Assembly (NCBI GenBank): GCA_030840415.1
Contig: JAVEEO010000422.1
Span: 1-9,347 of the forward strand
DNA length: 9,347 bases
DNA from: Pseudonocardiales bacterium
Lineage (GTDB): Bacteria; Actinomycetota; Actinomycetes; Mycobacteriales; Jatrophihabitantaceae
Reading direction: 5' to 3'
Shown here one piece after another: positions 6,797 to 9,347 of the stretch (position 1 is its first letter; the number at the start of each line of letters is the position of its first letter). The position numbers and the translations under genes were made by a program. The notes beneath the pieces were generated by a model, which worked only from the letters and a program-made list of their open reading frames with translations, did no database searches and had not been told where the DNA came from.

Positions 6797-7810
6797 CTAG
6801 GCCCGGTCGCTCACCTCGGCACCTTGATAATAGGTCTCGGTGACCGCCTTCGCCGGTCGCCACCATGCCTCGTTCTGCCGGTACCAGTCGATGGTCGCCG
6901 CCAACCCCGCCTCGAAGTCCTGGTATTGAGGCCGCCAGCCCAACTCGGTGCGCAGCCGGGTCGAGTCGATGGCGTACCGCAGATCGTGACCGGCCCGGTC
7001 GGCGACGAATTCGATTCCGACTTCCACCGACATCAACTGGGCCAGCGATTCGACCACTTGCAGGTTGGATCGCTCGCCATCGGCGCCGATCAGGTAGGTC
7101 TCGCCGAGCCGTCCCTTGTCGATTATCGTGAGCACCGCCGAATTGTGGTCGTCGACGTGAATCCAGTCCCGGACGTTGCGGCCACCGCCGTAGACCTTGA
7201 ATGCAATTCCGTCGAGAGCATTGGTTATCTGGCGCGGGATGAATTTTTCCACGTGCTGCCGCGGACCGTAATTGTTGGAGCAATTCGAAATCGTCGCGGC
7301 GATGTCGAACGAGCGGACCCAGGCCCGCACCAGGTGATCGGCGCCTGCCTTGGTCGCCGAATACGGGCTCGACGGACGGTAGGCGGTCTCCTCGGTGAAG
7401 GCGGCGGGGTCGTCGAGTTCGAGGTCACCGAACACCTCGTCAGTGGAGATGTGGTGCAGCCGCCGGTCGTGTTTGCGCACCGCCTGCAGCACTTCGTAGG
7501 TGCCGATCAGATTGCTGTGGATGAACCTGCCAGGAGAGGTCAGCGCCACGTCGTTGTGCGATTCGGCCGCGAAGTGGACGATCACGTCGCTGCGTGCCAC
7601 CAGCGGATCCAGCACCGCCGCGTCACAGATGTCACCGGTGACCAACTCGATGTCATCCTTGACCGCTGCCAGGCTCAATTCATTGGCGGCATAGGTGAAT
7701 GCGTCCAATACGATGACGGAGTCGGCCGCTCCGCTCGATAAGACCGAATGTACGAAATTTGAGCCGATAAATCCGGCACCGCCTGTCACGAGATACCTCA
7801 GACCAGCCAC
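6797..7810 (-). CDS. rfbB: dTDP-glucose 4,6-dehydratase (RmlB/RfbB-like)
   Basis: A 337-residue cytoplasmic SDR-family enzyme that would convert dTDP-D-glucose to dTDP-4-keto-6-deoxyglucose, the entry step to dTDP-L-rhamnose and other deoxysugars. It has the NAD-binding TGGAGFIG (9-16), the FAAESHND segment (80-87), the catalytic T123-D124-E125 (HISTDEVFGDL), the YxxxK pair Y150/K154 (SPYSATKAG), and the diagnostic NYGPRQHVEKFIPRQ, GGRNVRDWIHVDD and DRAGHDLRYAID stretches. Length and motifs are complete and closely resemble actinobacterial RmlB. The start is GTG (7808-7810), with AGGGAG 9 bases upstream (7820-7825). It leads an operon with the PhyH and GH43 genes. RmlA, RmlC and RmlD genes are absent from the window. 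The gene is poorer in G+C than its neighbours (60-base stretches of about 50-52% at 7201-7260 and 7741-7800). A related dehydratase with another sugar substrate remains possible. Confidence 0.88.
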   Translation of the reverse strand: MAGLRYLVTGGAGFIGSNFVHSVLSSGAADSVIVLDAFTYAANELSLAAVKDDIELVTGDICDAAVLDPLVARSDVIVHFAAESHNDVALTSPGRFIHSNLIGTYEVLQAVRKHDRRLHHISTDEVFGDLELDDPAAFTEETAYRPSSPYSATKAGADHLVRAWVRSFDIAATISNCSNNYGPRQHVEKFIPRQITNALDGIAFKVYGGGRNVRDWIHVDDHNSAVLTIIDKGRLGETYLIGADGERSNLQVVESLAQLMSVEVGIEFVADRAGHDLRYAIDSTRLRTELGWRPQYQDFEAGLAATIDWYRQNEAWWRPAKAVTETYYQGAEVSDRA

Positions 7811-8119
7811 CGGTTACCGCTCCCTTTCGACCGCACAATCGCACTGACAGCAAGCTCGCACGATACCGTATGCGGATTGTCGGGCCATTTGCTCACGGGG
7901 TGACGGCGTGGTTCAGGCCGGGCCGGCGGCGCACGGGCAACCCGGGGATCGGCGGGGTGACAACCGCTCGCGGCCGGTACTCGGGCAGCGTTGTCTGCGT
8001 GTGAGCGGCCGGGCGTCACACCTGCACGGCCCACAATCGCGGCACAAAGTGAAGTGGGGAGCCCGGCCGGAGCCGGACTCCCCACTCGGGTCACGCAGTC
8101 AGTGCAGAACCAGCCAGCC
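7811..8119. other. Intergenic region between rfbB operon and S53 peptidase
   Basis: No credible gene is seen in these 309 bases. Both flanking genes are read on the minus strand, so the left part should hold the rfbB promoter and the right part the peptidase terminator. A weak -10-like TATCGT for the rfbB operon lies on the minus strand at 7865-7860, but no good -35 accompanies it. The odd palindrome ATACCGTAT (7863-7871) overlaps it. GTGTGA (7999-8004) and TCACAC (8016-8021) make a further short inverted repeat. The terminator at 8053-8086 is listed separately. Confidence 0.6.
8053..8086 (-). terminator. Terminator hairpin of the S53 peptidase gene
   Basis: AGTGGGGAG (8053-8061) pairs perfectly with CTCCCCACT (8078-8086); after one mismatch, CCGGC (8063-8067) pairs with GCCGG (8072-8076) around a CGGA loop. 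This strong stem begins about 33 bases past the peptidase stop codon. On the minus strand it is followed by CACTTTGTG, with no true T-run, as is usual in this group. Confidence 0.8.
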
Positions 8120-9301
8120 CTAGAAGGCGCTGGTGCCGTTCGGGGTGCCCAGACCGGTCGGGCCGTCCCAGCCGGTGGTGGCGTTGCACCAGATGGTGGG
8201 GCTGCAGGTGCCGTTGGAGCCGGAGGTGACGTCGAACAGGCCCGAGGCGTGGCCCCAGGTGTAGGACGCCGGGTAGCCGGCGGTGTTGCCCGACAGCGCG
8301 TACACGCTGGCGATGATCGGCGACGAGGCGCTGGTGCCGCCGTAGACCTGCCAGCCGCTGCGGCCCTGGTACAGGGTCGAGTCGTACACCGAGACGCCGG
8401 TGTTGGGGTCAGCCACCGCGGAGACATCGGCGTTGGCCTTGCCCGAGCACTGGGTGGCCGCGGTCTGCCAGCTCGGCTTGGCGTTCAGGGTCGAGCAGCC
8501 GCTGCCGGCGCCGCTCCAGGCGGTCTCGGACCAGCCCCGGGTGGTACCGGTGGCCTTGCGGAGGCTGGTGCCACCGACGGCGACCACGGTGCCGAACGAG
8601 GCCGGCGACTCGACGCCGTAACCGGCGTCACCGGTCGAGGCGGTCACCGCGATGCCGGGGTGGTTGTAGGCCGAGGTGGCAGCACTGTCGCCGCCGCCGT
8701 AGCTGTTGCTGATGGCGACCACGCCGGGCTGGGTGGCGGCGTAGTTGACCGCGGTGCCCAGGTTGGCGAACGAGTTGGAGCTCGCCTCGACCAGCAGGAT
8801 CTTGCAGTCCGGGCAGGCGGCCGAGACCATGTCGAGGTCCAGGCTGATCTCGGTGGCCCAGCCGGCGTCGGTCTTGGGCAGGCTGGTGGTGCTGCCGGTC
8901 TGGCTCACCTTGCGGAAGCAGCCGTTGGCGGTGGTGCAGGCCGAGAGGCCGAACTGCGACCGGTAGACGCCGAGGTCGGACTCGGCGGTCGGGTCGTTGT
9001 AGGCGTCGACGATGGCGACGGTGCGGCCGCCGCTGGAGGACGCGGTCAGGGCGTAGGCAGAGCGAATGTCGGCCGGGTTCAGGCCGGACGGGGTACCGGT
9101 GACCGCCGGCTGGCCCTTGCCGTCGACTACGACCTTCGCGTGGCAGGACGCGAAGCCCTTGGCCGGCGAGGCGCAGACGTTGGCGGCGTGCCGGGCCTGC
9201 GGGGCGGCACTCGGGGTACTCGCGGATGCGATACCGATGGTCGAAAGCGAGGCAGCTGCGACGACGGCACCGGCCGCGACGAGCGTGCTGGAAAGCTTCA
9301 C
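8120..9301 (-). CDS. Secreted S53 family (sedolisin) serine-carboxyl peptidase
   Basis: A 393-residue secreted endopeptidase of the sedolisin/kumamolisin clan, which typically works in acid outside the cell. The signal peptide covers about residues 1-28 (MKLSST, a hydrophobic stretch, then ASAS). The catalytic set is visible: E151 and D155 (TEISLDLD), the oxyanion D225 (STGDAG) and nucleophile S324 (YGGTSASSP, where most relatives have SGTS). A C-terminal calcium-site region is suggested by FDVTSGSNG (356-364) and GWDGPTGLGTPNG (377-389). Only about 45 residues separate the signal peptide from the catalytic domain, so the large pro-kumamolisin prodomain of classical members is missing, as in other compact actinobacterial S53 peptidases. 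I chose the GTG at 9301, which has GGAGG 4 bases upstream (9306-9310) and opens the signal peptide; an extension to 9343 adds 14 codons before the ribosome site. It appears to be a single-gene unit whose promoter lies beyond the window. Any link to the sugar genes is unproven. Confidence 0.92.
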   Translation of the reverse strand: MKLSSTLVAAGAVVAAASLSTIGIASASTPSAAPQARHAANVCASPAKGFASCHAKVVVDGKGQPAVTGTPSGLNPADIRSAYALTASSSGGRTVAIVDAYNDPTAESDLGVYRSQFGLSACTTANGCFRKVSQTGSTTSLPKTDAGWATEISLDLDMVSAACPDCKILLVEASSNSFANLGTAVNYAATQPGVVAISNSYGGGDSAATSAYNHPGIAVTASTGDAGYGVESPASFGTVVAVGGTSLRKATGTTRGWSETAWSGAGSGCSTLNAKPSWQTAATQCSGKANADVSAVADPNTGVSVYDSTLYQGRSGWQVYGGTSASSPIIASVYALSGNTAGYPASYTWGHASGLFDVTSGSNGTCSPTIWCNATTGWDGPTGLGTPNGTSAF

Positions 9302-9347
9302 TAAACCTCCAGGGGATGGGGGTGGTGAGCGCAGCGACCGCAACGGC

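Noticed and set aside
4827..7283. A single 818-codon minus-strand protein ending in the GH43 domain
   Set aside because: Its first part is out of frame with the well-supported PhyH and rfbB proteins. A clear signal peptide and an ATGA-coupled start place the true GH43 start at 5891.
5852..7741. A 629-codon open frame on the plus strand across the PhyH and rfbB genes
   Set aside because: It lies opposite two clearly recognised genes, spans their boundary and has no recognisable domain. It is best explained by low stop-codon frequency in G+C-rich DNA.
7999..8021. TGTGA and TCACA half-sites resembling a CRP-type operator
   Set aside because: The half-sites are 11 bases apart, whereas CRP-type sites have 6, and the position between a terminator and the next operon's distant promoter gives no support.

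Overview
The window comes from a high-GC actinomycete, probably a Streptomyces relative or another saprophytic filamentous genus. This rests on strong GC bias at third codon positions, GTG starts with GGAGG-type ribosome binding sites, a Tat-type lipoprotein solute-binding protein, a prodomain-poor secreted S53 peptidase and an RmlB that closely resembles mycobacterial/actinobacterial forms. I cannot assign a species. There are seven genes plus the first 36 bases of an eighth. No tRNA, rRNA, CRISPR array or insertion sequence was seen.

Left part (1-2869): a minus-strand ABC sugar-uptake operon of the CUT1 type. It reads, in order of transcription, substrate-binding lipoprotein (989-2326), first permease (33-986) and second permease (start at 36, running off the window). 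The junctions are tight: a 2-base gap, then an ATGA overlap. No ATPase gene is present in the window; in actinomycetes such systems usually share the MsiK-type ATPase. A divergent 543-base intergenic region (2327-2869) separates the operon from a plus-strand secreted GH43 glycoside hydrolase (2870-4735). It contains a pair of identical 10-base boxes pointing outward, each fitting the -35 region of a promoter in its own direction, plus a perfect 11-bp hairpin and a 10-bp palindrome.

Middle (4736-7810): a bidirectional terminator hairpin separates the first GH43 from a convergent minus-strand operon. That operon encodes an RmlB-like dTDP-glucose 4,6-dehydratase (GTG start at 7810), a PhyH-family Fe(II)/2-oxoglutarate oxygenase and a second secreted GH43 enzyme of the exo-arabinofuranosidase type, which overlaps the oxygenase gene by ATGA. 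Right (7811-9347): a 309-base gap with a strong terminator, then a secreted S53 (sedolisin) peptidase on the minus strand.

Working picture: two extracellular GH43 enzymes of different subtypes release arabinose- or xylose-containing sugars from plant polysaccharide, and the ABC transporter takes the products up. That substrate link is inferred from gene neighbourhood. The least expected part is the operon joining a nucleotide-sugar dehydratase and a PhyH oxygenase to a secreted arabinosidase. It may be an uncharacterised sugar- or glycan-modifying pathway, and it is the best candidate here for something new.
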